Positions 17,360 through 25,732 of a stretch of DNA of 57,720 nt are shown here, in pieces. Under the pieces are notes generated by a model, which saw only the letters and a program-made list of their open reading frames with translations, was not told the origin of the DNA and made no database searches. A program made the translations under genes and the position numbers. How positions within the stretch are numbered: position 1 is the first letter of the stretch; each line of letters starts with the position of its first letter. The stretch spans positions 45,106 through 102,825 of the forward strand of contig PLJH01000010.1 in the NCBI GenBank assembly GCA_003139615.1, given 5' to 3'. The DNA comes from Alphaproteobacteria bacterium. Lineage in GTDB: Bacteria; Pseudomonadota; Alphaproteobacteria; Micropepsales; Micropepsaceae.

Positions 17360-18235
17360 ATGGTTGTCGGCTGGGACGGTTGGTCCAAAACCTGGACATT
17401 TTTCGAAGGCGCCTGGCACGAAGGCAATGTCGCAATCCTCGGCCCGCGCAGTCATGCGACATGGCTTGCGTCGACCGTGTTCGACGGCGCCCGCGCCTTC
17501 GAGGGAACGACACCCGATCTCGACCGCCATCTCGAGCGCGTCAACCGGTCGGCGACGGCCATGTTTCTCAATCCCGTCGTGTCGGAAGAGATGTGGACCG
17601 ATCTCGTCAAACAGGGCCTCGCGCGCTTCGACCGCAAGGCCGAGCTTTACATCAAGCCGATGTACTGGGCCGAGCGAAATGGAAGTTCGGCCATCGCGCC
17701 GGATCCCGATTCGACCTGCTGGTGCCTCTCGCTATACGAGCTGCCGATGCCGGCCGAGACGGGCGGCTTGTCGATCACGCTGTCGCCCTTTCGCCGCCCC
17801 ACTATGGAATGCATGCCGACCAACGCGAAAGCGGCCTGCCTCTATCCCAACAACGCGCGCGCGGCCCTCGAAGCGAAATCGCGCGGATTCGACAATGCGC
17901 TGCTGCGCGACATGCTCGGCAATATTGCGGAAACCGCGAGCTCGAATGTCTTTCTTGCCAAGGACGGCGTCGTGTTCACGCCGGCGCCCAACGACACCTT
18001 CCTGAACGGCATCACACGCCAGCGCGTGATCACGCTGTTGCGCGACGACGGCGTGACGGTTCTGGAGACGACCTTGACCTATCGCGATTTCGAGCAGGCG
18101 GACGAAATCTTCACCAGCGGGAACTACGGCAAGGTGCAGTCCGTGACCCGCATCGACGACCGTGCATTGCAGCCGGGACGGTTCTACCGCAAAGCGCGCG
18201 ACCTTTACTGGTCGTTTGCCCATTCCGGCGGCTGA
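17360..18235 (+). CDS. Class IV (branched-chain-type) aminotransferase
   Basis: A PLP fold-type IV transaminase of 291 residues, similar to branched-chain amino-acid and D-amino-acid aminotransferases. Visible family marks are VFDGARAFEG near the N-terminus, the PLP lysine region TNAKAACLYPNNARA (~153-167), GFDNALLRD, and GNIAETASSNVFLAKDG, followed by NGITRQRVITLL. The ATG at 17360 is preceded by GGAGAG. It lies 26 bp after the ThDP gene and is clearly in the same transcription unit. The pair would make an oxo acid and aminate it, or the reverse. It converges with the GH10 gene with a 9 bp gap. The exact amino donor and acceptor cannot be assigned. Confidence 0.88.
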   Translation: MVVGWDGWSKTWTFFEGAWHEGNVAILGPRSHATWLASTVFDGARAFEGTTPDLDRHLERVNRSATAMFLNPVVSEEMWTDLVKQGLARFDRKAELYIKPMYWAERNGSSAIAPDPDSTCWCLSLYELPMPAETGGLSITLSPFRRPTMECMPTNAKAACLYPNNARAALEAKSRGFDNALLRDMLGNIAETASSNVFLAKDGVVFTPAPNDTFLNGITRQRVITLLRDDGVTVLETTLTYRDFEQADEIFTSGNYGKVQSVTRIDDRALQPGRFYRKARDLYWSFAHSGG

Positions 18236-18244
18236 AGGATAGAC

Positions 18245-19354
18245 TCACCCGGTTGCGAGGACTCGCGCCATCGCGTGCCACATCGGCGTGCGCTGCATAT
18301 CCGCGTCGAGCGGCAAGGCACGCGGGCTGTATCCGGTCAGCGTTTCGCGCCAGCCGGACGGCTTGAGGAAACGGTCAGACAATCCCCAGGTCAACACCGC
18401 CTCCGTCGCGCTGTTGTCCAGCACGACTTCGAGAAAACGCCGGCTTGCATTCGCCACAGCCTGATCGCGCGTAGCGATATCCGACGGTCCGCCGGAATCG
18501 TCCACGTCGTGCTCTGTGATAAGAATCTTCAGACCCATCTGCTGCACTTTGCTCAGGAAATCGCGCAGCTTCTTCTGATCGATCGGCGGACCGAACGCCT
18601 GCAAATGGCCTTGCAGTCCGAGCCCGTCGATCGGCACGCCGCGGGCAAGAGCCCGTTCCAGAAAATCGAGTGTCGCCGCGCGGAACCGGTCGTGTTTGTC
18701 GCCGCTGTTTTCGCAGCCCCAGTCGTTATAGACGAGTTGCGCCGTGGGATCGGCCGCGCGCGCTGCATGAAACGCCGCGTCGATGTAGCCGGGACCGAAC
18801 GCCTGCAGCCAAAGTGTATTTCTGAGATTGTCGCTCCGGCCGTCTTCCGGCGATATCGCCTCGTTGACGACGTCCCAGGATTTGATCCGGCCTTTGCAGT
18901 GCCGCATCACGGCGTCGATGTATCCCGTTTGCAAAGCGGGATCCCGCTCGGCCAGCACGGCCGCGTCGAGCCAGCCGGGATTGCGATGGTGCCATACGAG
19001 CGTGTGCGCACGGAACGCCATGCCATGCGCCTGCGCAAATGCCATCAGCGTATCGATACCGGAAAAATCGTAGCGGCCGCGCACCTCTTCGATCACGCCA
19101 CGCTTCATTTCATATTCGGCGACAAGAATGCCCGCTTCCCGTGCGAGACTTGCGGCGAATTCCGGATCGCGCAATTCGTAGGAGCCCACGGCCGAGCCGT
19201 AAACGATGCCGCGCTGGGCCGCGATCGCGCGAAGCGGCGCCGACTGATCGTCCACGAAACTCGCGCGCAGCAATCCGGCGAAGGACGGCGTGGCGAATGC
19301 TCCCGCCGTACCCGAGAGAGCGAACAGTCCGAGAAGGGATCGACGCGTGGGCAT
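18245..19354 (-). CDS. Exported GH10 family endo-beta-xylanase-like glycanase
   Basis: A 369-residue glycoside hydrolase of family 10, normally endo-1,4-beta-xylanases. The N-terminus MPTRRSLLGLFALSGTAGAF is a twin-arginine signal with an AxA-like end (FATPSFA), so the enzyme is exported. The barrel shows HTLVWHHRNPGWL (~120), the acid/base Glu in SWDVVNEAIS (~161), and the nucleophile Glu in ILITEHDVDDSG (~280); LTWGLSDR matches the conserved Trp loop. I used ATG 19354; the frame extends far upstream, but only as a shadow of the glycosyltransferase gene. It lies 5 bp downstream of that gene at the end of the polysaccharide operon, so it may trim or release the locus's own polymer rather than plant xylan. 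Confidence 0.9.
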   Translation of the reverse strand: MPTRRSLLGLFALSGTAGAFATPSFAGLLRASFVDDQSAPLRAIAAQRGIVYGSAVGSYELRDPEFAASLAREAGILVAEYEMKRGVIEEVRGRYDFSGIDTLMAFAQAHGMAFRAHTLVWHHRNPGWLDAAVLAERDPALQTGYIDAVMRHCKGRIKSWDVVNEAISPEDGRSDNLRNTLWLQAFGPGYIDAAFHAARAADPTAQLVYNDWGCENSGDKHDRFRAATLDFLERALARGVPIDGLGLQGHLQAFGPPIDQKKLRDFLSKVQQMGLKILITEHDVDDSGGPSDIATRDQAVANASRRFLEVVLDNSATEAVLTWGLSDRFLKPSGWRETLTGYSPRALPLDADMQRTPMWHAMARVLATG

Positions 19355-19359
19355 TCCGC

Positions 19360-20328
19360 TTACCGCACGGCGCTGTGCGGCTGCGCTGCAATTTCGTCGG
19401 TGCGCGTCCAGACTGCTCCCCGGTGTCTGGCTACAAACGTATCGGCGATCCAGCGATAGAGCCGATCCGAAAGGAATATCTGCAAAAATACGATGGCTGC
19501 CAGTTTCGGCCGATAGCATCCGCGGATGACGGCCCCCAGATAGAGAATCAGCGCCCGGAAGAAATTGGTCGTCACCACGCCTTTGGCGACGGTCCATCCA
19601 CGCCCGCCGCGATACGCCTCGTCGGGAATTTGCGGCCGTAAAATCTCGAGCCACCCTATCAGATACGCACCCTTGCGGCCTGCCGACGAGCGATTGGGAT
19701 TGAAGGCATCGCGCCACACGGCAGCCGGCTCTTCGGACATGACAAATTTGCAGCCCGCGAGAAACAGCCGGATTGCGAAATCCGTATCCTGTGCATAAGG
19801 CAGCGCCTCGCTGTAGCGCACCTGCCTCGCCATGGCCGCGCCGACGACGAGCGTGGTGGTCGGCACAAAGCCGCGGTCGCACAGAAGATATGTCGCCATG
19901 TGTTCGCCGGGTCTGATCGCGCGTGGCGGCTTGATGAATGTGCGACCCTTGCCGCGGTCCACGATCGCTTTCGCGTATCCCGCGACACCCGCGGTACCTT
20001 CCAGCAATTGCCGCATCGTCGCCAGATGGCGCGGCAGGAACCAGTCGTCCGAATCGAGGAATGCGATAAAGCGGCCGCGTGCGAGATCGATGCCCGTGTT
20101 GCGCGCGGCGCCGCCGCCTTTGTTGTCCTGACGAATGAAACGGATACGCGCATCCGAATAGCGGTCGATCGCAGCTTTGGGATCGTCGCGCGAGCCATCG
20201 TCCACGACGATGACTTCGAAATCCTGCTCAGTCTGATCGAGTACCGATTGCAGCGCCATCGAAAAAACATCGGCTCGGTTGTAAACCGGAATCACGACCG
20301 AGAAAAAGGGTGTTTGCGGTTCCGTCAC
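19360..20328 (-). CDS. GT2 family glycosyltransferase
   Basis: A GT-A-fold inverting glycosyltransferase of 322 residues, probably adding a sugar to the lipid-linked repeat unit at the cytoplasmic face. The start VTEPQTPFFSVVIPVYNRAD leads straight into the fold; VVDDGSRDD and FLDSDDWF (the DxD region binding the nucleotide sugar) follow at ~40 and ~95. C-terminal hydrophobic segments (FFRALILYLGAVIRG and the next stretch) suggest membrane association. GTG 20328 overlaps the Wzy stop as GTGA, deciding the start. It lies between the polymerase and the GH10 genes in the operon. Sugar specificity is unknown. Confidence 0.88.
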   Translation of the reverse strand: MTEPQTPFFSVVIPVYNRADVFSMALQSVLDQTEQDFEVIVVDDGSRDDPKAAIDRYSDARIRFIRQDNKGGGAARNTGIDLARGRFIAFLDSDDWFLPRHLATMRQLLEGTAGVAGYAKAIVDRGKGRTFIKPPRAIRPGEHMATYLLCDRGFVPTTTLVVGAAMARQVRYSEALPYAQDTDFAIRLFLAGCKFVMSEEPAAVWRDAFNPNRSSAGRKGAYLIGWLEILRPQIPDEAYRGGRGWTVAKGVVTTNFFRALILYLGAVIRGCYRPKLAAIVFLQIFLSDRLYRWIADTFVARHRGAVWTRTDEIAAQPHSAVR

Positions 20329-21635
20329 GGCGCTTCCACCGTGACGTCTGTATGGATGGAGCGCGATAGCCGCAGCATCGCGAGCACCAGGACAAACGCG
20401 ACCCAGGCGGCGCCGTCTCCCTCTAGAAAGTCGGATTCGAGACCATTGTGCAGCAGTATGAATACGAAAATCGTGAACAGCATCGACATCGAGTCTATCT
20501 GCGCGGCATTTCCCCGCCAAAATGCAAAGGCGGGCGTTATAACGAGGCTCCACATCGCAAGCGCGAAGCCAATGCCGCCGATTGTGACGAACAATTGCAG
20601 ATATGCGTTGTGGCCATGCGAGACGTTTTGCACCCACGCCGCACCGACATAATGGTAGAGCGGCGAAAGGGACCCCGTATCGGCAAAAGAGCCGAAGCCG
20701 GAGCCCAGAAGCGGATGGTCGCGGATATAGGCGATTTCGGCCTGCCAGATCGCGCTACGACCTGTGAATCGGGCCGGGTCGCCCAGAACGCGCGCAATGT
20801 GGTGGTAGTCGCCGATGACAATCGCGACAGCCAGAACGCCCGCAAGCGCGACAATGAGGGTGGTGATCAGCTTGTCGATGCCGCGTTGCCATGCCACGCG
20901 ATAGACAAGACCGATGGCGACGGCAACGGGCAACAATCCGATCGACGCTTTCGAATGCGTCATGATCAGGAACCCGACGGCGGCGACCAACAGGACTGCA
21001 TCGATGACACGGCGGTTCCGGAAGAACGTAAACAGAAACACAATCGCACTGATGGCCGCGACGGCGCCCGCGATGTTTTTGTGAAAATAAAGCCCACGCC
21101 AATCTCCGATCAGCGACGGGTCGATCTCACCTTGCAGATGCACGGCTTGCGGAATGAGCGGAATGGAGAGCCAATTGACGATCAACACGCCGGCCAGAAC
21201 ATAACGCCAGAGTTTGAGTGCCCGCTCGGTTCCGACCGTAGCGACACCGAGCATGGCGGACAATACGACGACAATTGCCAACACCGCGCGACGCGTCGTA
21301 ACGCCGGCCTCCGGCGACCACAACGCGCTCAGCAGGCACCATGCGAGAAGGACGGCCAGGACAGGCGGAACGATGGCGACGGCCGACATTCCGCGCCTTT
21401 GCAACGCCGCGAAGCTGATCAGGCCGAATACCGCGACATAGCAGATCTCGCGCAGCATATCGCCCGCACCGGAGAATCCGCTTTCCTGTGCTGCGAGCAC
21501 GACGGGGTCGCGAATCGCGAAGGGTGTAAGCCCGACAAAGATCAGCAGCAGGAATGCGCCGAAAGCCGCCTCCGCGAACCAGGGGACGGATTGCGTATCG
21601 GGGCGCACGACGCCGATTGTGCCGTCAATCGCCAT
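20325..21635 (-). CDS. O-antigen ligase/polymerase family membrane protein (Wzy/ExoQ-like)
   Basis: A polytopic membrane protein of 436 residues with about ten to twelve hydrophobic segments. The Wzy_C-type periplasmic loop is visible as GSGFGSFADTGSLSPLYHY followed by VSHGHNAYLQLFVTIG (~310-350), whose His-x-His-Asn motif is typical. It should polymerise repeat units in the periplasm, or ligate the polymer to an acceptor. I used ATG 21635, which overlaps the preceding glycosyltransferase stop by 11 bp; the frame is open further upstream within that gene. With the chain-length regulator and flippase encoded nearby, this supports a Wzx/Wzy-dependent exopolysaccharide. Confidence 0.85.
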   Translation of the reverse strand: MAIDGTIGVVRPDTQSVPWFAEAAFGAFLLLIFVGLTPFAIRDPVVLAAQESGFSGAGDMLREICYVAVFGLISFAALQRRGMSAVAIVPPVLAVLLAWCLLSALWSPEAGVTTRRAVLAIVVVLSAMLGVATVGTERALKLWRYVLAGVLIVNWLSIPLIPQAVHLQGEIDPSLIGDWRGLYFHKNIAGAVAAISAIVFLFTFFRNRRVIDAVLLVAAVGFLIMTHSKASIGLLPVAVAIGLVYRVAWQRGIDKLITTLIVALAGVLAVAIVIGDYHHIARVLGDPARFTGRSAIWQAEIAYIRDHPLLGSGFGSFADTGSLSPLYHYVGAAWVQNVSHGHNAYLQLFVTIGGIGFALAMWSLVITPAFAFWRGNAAQIDSMSMLFTIFVFILLHNGLESDFLEGDGAAWVAFVLVLAMLRLSRSIHTDVTVEAP

Positions 21636-22554
21636 GGACGACCGCATATTCGTTGAAATGACGTCCGAATATCGCAGCGATTTTGCCCCCGGCACGATAG
21701 AGCTTGCACAGAGGCTCCGCACGGCGCGTGGCGAAAGGCAGCGAAAGCAGAAAAAGAAACGGAAACAGCAGGACTGCGCCCGCAATCTTCACCGCCTCAC
21801 GCGACATCGCAGCGATGACCGATTCATGTTTGAGCGCGACCCGCATATCGGAGTTGCCGATGCGATAGGCACGCTGCAAAGCCCAGCGCAAATTGGCGCG
21901 CGAGGCCGGAACAAGCTCAGTGCAGATGGCGTCATCGACGCCCGCAAATCGACAACCCTGCTTCCTGAGCCGCGTGAAGAGATCCTTGTCCTCGCCACCC
22001 GTCAGCGCAAAAGCGGGATCAAAGCAAGGCTTGGGCAGTCCTTCGAGGCAAGAGCGGCGCAGCAGCACATTTCCGGCGCCGGGCATCGTATCGTTCGATT
22101 TCGATGTAACCCGCGTGGACGCAACACCCGGGCAATGGGCCGCCCAGAGTCCCGGCCGACGCTCATATTCGCGAACAACGGCGCCGTAAAGTACATCCGC
22201 CCCCGTCTCCTTTTGTGCGCAGAGGAACGTATCGAGCCATTGCCGGTGCGGCCACTCGTCATCGTCGACCATCGCGATAAATTCGGCGTGGGACTTTGCG
22301 AGCACATGTTCGATCAGGGCGTTGCGCGTCTGCGCGATGCCGCGCTGGCGGACGATGATCCACTCCAGAGGCCAGCGATAGTCGCCTGTGCGCAGGCGCT
22401 CGCACACGGCTGCGCCGTCGCCCCGTTCGGCATCGTTGTCGGCGACCAGTACCGACACGTTCGCGGTCGTCTCCAACTTCTCGATTGCGGCCAGAAGGCG
22501 CTCGAGTCCACGTGGCCTGCGGAAGGTCGGGATGGCGATAGTCACATCAACCAT
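21625..22554 (-). CDS. GT2 family glycosyltransferase
   Basis: A 309-residue GT2 enzyme. The N-terminus MVDVTIAIPTFRRPRGLERLL is the usual first strand, VLVADND the second acidic motif, and MVDDDEWP the DxD nucleotide-sugar site (~96). GAGNVLLRR and GGEDKDLFTRLRK (~170-200) supply the acceptor/base region common to this group. A hydrophobic segment near the C-terminus (AGAVLLFPFLFLLSLPF, ~265-282) anchors it to the membrane. It overlaps the flippase gene by 8 bp and the Wzy-like gene by 11 bp, so it belongs to the polysaccharide operon. The donor sugar is not identifiable. Confidence 0.88.
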   Translation of the reverse strand: MVDVTIAIPTFRRPRGLERLLAAIEKLETTANVSVLVADNDAERGDGAAVCERLRTGDYRWPLEWIIVRQRGIAQTRNALIEHVLAKSHAEFIAMVDDDEWPHRQWLDTFLCAQKETGADVLYGAVVREYERRPGLWAAHCPGVASTRVTSKSNDTMPGAGNVLLRRSCLEGLPKPCFDPAFALTGGEDKDLFTRLRKQGCRFAGVDDAICTELVPASRANLRWALQRAYRIGNSDMRVALKHESVIAAMSREAVKIAGAVLLFPFLFLLSLPFATRRAEPLCKLYRAGGKIAAIFGRHFNEYAVVHGD

Positions 22555-23845
22555 GGGCCAGCTTCCATTTGCGCGACAGCGAGAAAATGCGCGTCGTCAT
22601 CAGCAATTCGCCGATGAGAACGCCGCCCAGCGACGCGACAGGTCCGGCAAGAAGAAGCAACACGAGCGTGGCCGCCAGCGAAGCGATGCTCGACCACATG
22701 CCGACCTTGGCAAGCGGGCGGTATTCGCGCGCGGCCTGCAGCAGGACAGCTTCCGGCGTGCGCAAGGTGCGCACGGCCTGGATCGCGCCCCAGATCGCGA
22801 CCACGATGATCGCCTGGGTCTCGTCATAACCCTGCTTGAGGATGAGATGCGGAAACCACAGCAACAGCGCGCCCGCCAGCAAAAGCGTCAGCAGCCAGAC
22901 TGCACCGGCCGCCGTTCTAAATTCCTTAACGGATCGGAAAGCACGTGCCATATCTCCGGCCACGATCGCCCGCGCCATGACGGGGCGCTCCATGTCGGGC
23001 AACGCCGTCAAAACCAGCGAAACCGGGCGCATCAGGAGCGCGCCGAGAGCCAAGAGCGCGAACGCGGCAGGACCGGCCACGAGCGTCACAAGATAGGCAT
23101 GCGCGTTGGCCGTCATTTCCGTCAGCATGACGCCCAGCAATGTCCAGCGCGTGATGTCCTGCCAGATACGGCCATAGGCGGTCAGCGATCCCGCTTTGCC
23201 GGGCCAGAACAGCCGCCCGAGAAAGTCGGGGCCGAACACCAGAAGCGACAATACGGACGCCGCCAGGAGCGCTTCGGCGGAATGAATTGCATTCAACGCG
23301 TGACCCGCGACGAGCGCCGCTAGCCCGATCATGAGCAGCGTGCTGTAGGCGATATCGGACGCAACCGCGCGCATCGGCTTGTTCGTCAGGTAGGAATAGC
23401 TTCGGCCGAACCAGCGCAAAGTCATCGCGCCGCCATAGAGACCAAGGAGTGCGGCCAGCATAAGCGGCGCGCGGATGGTGCACATCATCCCAAAGACCGC
23501 CATGGCTGCGAATGCGGAGAACAGGAGATTGAGCTTCAGATGCGTGCCGATCTGGTCTTCGCAAAGCGCCCTGGAACCCGTGATCGCCGTCGCCATCGAA
23601 GTGCTCAGCAGTGCGCCGGAGACGCTCATGCACAGCGGAACGATCACCAGAAGAAATGCGAACAGCCCGAACTCTGCGCGCGTCAGCACATGGAGGAAGA
23701 TCATCGATGCGATGAAATGGGCGCCGGACACGCTGATGGGGCCGCTGGCCGAGATGCCGTAGCGCATCGCCATGCGGCCGAGTTTCCGCGTTGACGCTTC
23801 CCGTTCCGGGATCGTGACGCTTCCGATGTCGGCGATGGCGGGCAT
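22547..23845 (-). CDS. Polysaccharide flippase-like membrane protein (Wzx/MOP superfamily)
   Basis: A 432-residue polytopic membrane protein resembling MOP-superfamily lipopolysaccharide flippases. About twelve hydrophobic segments alternate with short loops. The first, around GPISVSGAHFIASMIFLHVLTRAEFGLFAF, has the usual 'helix - R-AEFG - helix' opening. It would move the undecaprenyl-linked repeat unit across the inner membrane. It starts within 1 bp of the WecG-type gene stop and overlaps the next glycosyltransferase gene by 8 bp, showing tight operon structure. The overall hydropathy and context support the role; sequence motifs in this family are weak. Confidence 0.8.
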   Translation of the reverse strand: MPAIADIGSVTIPEREASTRKLGRMAMRYGISASGPISVSGAHFIASMIFLHVLTRAEFGLFAFLLVIVPLCMSVSGALLSTSMATAITGSRALCEDQIGTHLKLNLLFSAFAAMAVFGMMCTIRAPLMLAALLGLYGGAMTLRWFGRSYSYLTNKPMRAVASDIAYSTLLMIGLAALVAGHALNAIHSAEALLAASVLSLLVFGPDFLGRLFWPGKAGSLTAYGRIWQDITRWTLLGVMLTEMTANAHAYLVTLVAGPAAFALLALGALLMRPVSLVLTALPDMERPVMARAIVAGDMARAFRSVKEFRTAAGAVWLLTLLLAGALLLWFPHLILKQGYDETQAIIVVAIWGAIQAVRTLRTPEAVLLQAAREYRPLAKVGMWSSIASLAATLVLLLLAGPVASLGGVLIGELLMTTRIFSLSRKWKLAHG

Positions 23846-24730
23846 TTAACCGGCTTTGGGTTGCAACAGGCTTCCTTGTGAGCCGATATCAGCAACGATC
23901 GGGCCAGCTTTTGCGGCGGCCGTCCGGGTTAACAGCAGGAACAAAGCGTGCGGATTGGTGATCGCATAGCGCCGGAAAAGCCGGCGCGGCTCACGGCACA
24001 GCCGGTGCAGCCATTCGAGACCCAGGCGCTGCATCCAGTCCGGCGCGCGCGTGTAGTCGCCGGTGACGTAATTGAAGCAGCCGCCGGCCGTCACGATCCA
24101 GCCGGCCTTCAGCCGGTGTTTGTTGCGAACGCAGAAGGAATGCTCCAGCGGCACGCCCAACCCCACCCACACGACATCGGCGCCCGAGGCGTTGATCTCG
24201 GCGCAGATCGCCGCTTCCTCGTCGCGGGAGAAATAGCCATTGCGGCGCCCGATGATCGTGAGTCCGGGGTACATCTCCCGCATCGTCGCTGCGCAATTCG
24301 CATTCACGTCCTCGGTCGCGCCCAGTATGAAAAATGTGAGGCCGTTTTCGCGCGCGGCGATCACCGCATCATGGAAAAAATCCGTCGTGGCGCTGCGCTC
24401 CGGGATCGGCGCGCGCGTGAGCTTCGAGGCCAGCACGACCGGCTGCCCGTCGGCATGGATCATGTCGGCGAATTCGTTGAGACGGCGGAACTCGGCATCG
24501 GATGCCGCCAGCGAAACGACATGCCCGTTGGAGGCGAAAACGAGCTTCGGGCGCCTGCGCGAATCTTCGCGCGCGGCAAGGCAATCCTTGACCATCAGCG
24601 CCATCATCTGCGCCCGCGACAGGCACGCCGTCTTCAGGCCGCCAACCACAACCTCGCGATAAGGCTTGAGCCGAACGCGCGGAGCCCGCGGCGCGAAAGT
24701 GGTCGTAGCCGGTGTCGAGGTCGCGCCCAT
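23846..24730 (-). CDS. WecG/TagA/CpsF family glycosyltransferase
   Basis: A GT26-type enzyme of 294 residues that adds the second sugar to an undecaprenyl-linked first sugar. Family marks are FASNGHVVSLAASD (~70), ADGQPVVLASKL (~95), the ILGATEDVN strand (~140), GRRNGYFSRDEE, and VWVGLGVPLEHSF with GGCFNYVTGDYTRAPDWMQ (~190-245). ATG 24730 overlaps the last base of the sugar-transferase stop (TGATG), so I prefer it to the TTG one codon earlier. The first ~25 residues are Thr/Pro/Ala-rich and probably disordered. Its position directly after the initiating transferase fits a second-step role. Confidence 0.88.
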   Translation of the reverse strand: MGATSTPATTTFAPRAPRVRLKPYREVVVGGLKTACLSRAQMMALMVKDCLAAREDSRRRPKLVFASNGHVVSLAASDAEFRRLNEFADMIHADGQPVVLASKLTRAPIPERSATTDFFHDAVIAARENGLTFFILGATEDVNANCAATMREMYPGLTIIGRRNGYFSRDEEAAICAEINASGADVVWVGLGVPLEHSFCVRNKHRLKAGWIVTAGGCFNYVTGDYTRAPDWMQRLGLEWLHRLCREPRRLFRRYAITNPHALFLLLTRTAAAKAGPIVADIGSQGSLLQPKAG

Positions 24731-25530
24731 CAATAGGCGTTCCTCTGGCGGAAAACTTCGAACGGCGTGCGCAGCAGGATTTTGAGATCGAGCGCGAAGC
24801 TCGCGCGGCGCGCATACCAGATGTCGAGCGTCACACGGTCGCGCATGTCTTCGACGGCAGGCGTCTCGCCGCGACGACCGTTGACTTGCGCCCAGCCCGT
24901 GATGCCGGGCTTCACAAGCTGGCGAAGCTCGTAGTTTTCGATCAAGGTCGCGTAGAGGCGATCATGCGCGATCGCATGTGGGCGCGGTCCCACGAGCGAC
25001 ATGTCGCCCGCGATCACATTGAAAAATTGCGGCAGCTCGTCGAGGCTCGAGCGGCGCAGCCAGCGTCCCACCCGCGTGACGCGCGCGTCGCCCTTGCGCA
25101 CCTGCGTGACGTTGTCCCCGTCTTCCAGGACGGTCATGGTGCGGAACTTGACGATCTCGAATGGTTTGCCGCCCTGGCCGAGACGTTTTTGGCGGAACAG
25201 TGCGGGGCCGGCACTGTCGAGCCGGATCAGGACCGCGATCGCGAGCATCAGCGGCGCAAGAAGAACGAACAGCGGCAGCGCGATCGCGAGATCGAATCCG
25301 CGCTTGAGAAATTGCTCGACTGGATTGTGCGAGAGCCCGAACGCCTCGTCAGGGCGTGTAATGGTGGGCCGCACTTCGGCGAAAACAAGCAGATTGTCCG
25401 CACCGTGCTCGTTCGACGCACCTTGCGGCTCAGTCCAGACGGGCCTTTCGGCCAGCTTCGGATGGGCGCTCAAGTCCAACCCTCGATAAATCCGTATCGC
25501 GAGTTGGAAACTGCATCGGACGCGCCACAT
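24730..25530 (-). CDS. Undecaprenyl-phosphate sugar-1-phosphate transferase (polyisoprenyl-phosphate hexose-1-P transferase family)
   Basis: Initiates repeat-unit assembly by moving a sugar-1-phosphate from a nucleotide sugar to undecaprenyl phosphate. The KRGFDLAIALPLFVLLAPLM membrane segment (~76-95) is followed by the cytoplasmic catalytic core FRQKRLGQGGKPFEIVKFRTM, SSLDELPQFFNVIAGDMSLVGPRP and KPGITGWAQVNG. At 266 residues it is the short, single-segment form lacking the N-terminal four-helix domain. The ATG at 25530 has no clear ribosome site; a TTG near 25476 preceded by GAGGG is an alternative start. It is the first gene of the polysaccharide operon that runs down to the GH10 gene. 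Confidence 0.9.
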   Translation of the reverse strand: MWRVRCSFQLAIRIYRGLDLSAHPKLAERPVWTEPQGASNEHGADNLLVFAEVRPTITRPDEAFGLSHNPVEQFLKRGFDLAIALPLFVLLAPLMLAIAVLIRLDSAGPALFRQKRLGQGGKPFEIVKFRTMTVLEDGDNVTQVRKGDARVTRVGRWLRRSSLDELPQFFNVIAGDMSLVGPRPHAIAHDRLYATLIENYELRQLVKPGITGWAQVNGRRGETPAVEDMRDRVTLDIWYARRASFALDLKILLRTPFEVFRQRNAY

Positions 25531-25732
25531 GCGCTGCGGTTGGGTGTCTCAGAATTGAACGGCGAAGTGTCGTTTCGCGCCGTCCTGCTACGAATTTTTC
25601 GGCATCACGAATGGTGAAGGAAATTTACCAATTCAGGCCGTACCGTTGCGAGACAGGGGTGAGGTTCACATTGGGACAGACGAAGTGTTAACGCGTGGCA
25701 CCGGAAATCGCCCGCTGCCGCTTCGGCGATGG
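25531..25732. promoter_or_regulatory. Promoter/leader region of the polysaccharide operon
   Basis: A 202 bp non-coding gap separates the deacetylase gene, which ends here, from the start of the sugar-transferase operon. All genes around it read on the minus strand, so it should contain the operon promoter and possibly the deacetylase terminator. It is AT-richer than its surroundings (for example aaatttaccaattcagg near 25620), but I could not assign promoter boxes confidently. Confidence 0.4.

Noticed and set aside
18245..19882. Longer start for the GH10 gene
   Set aside because: The extra residues lie within the glycosyltransferase gene in another frame and would bury the Tat signal.
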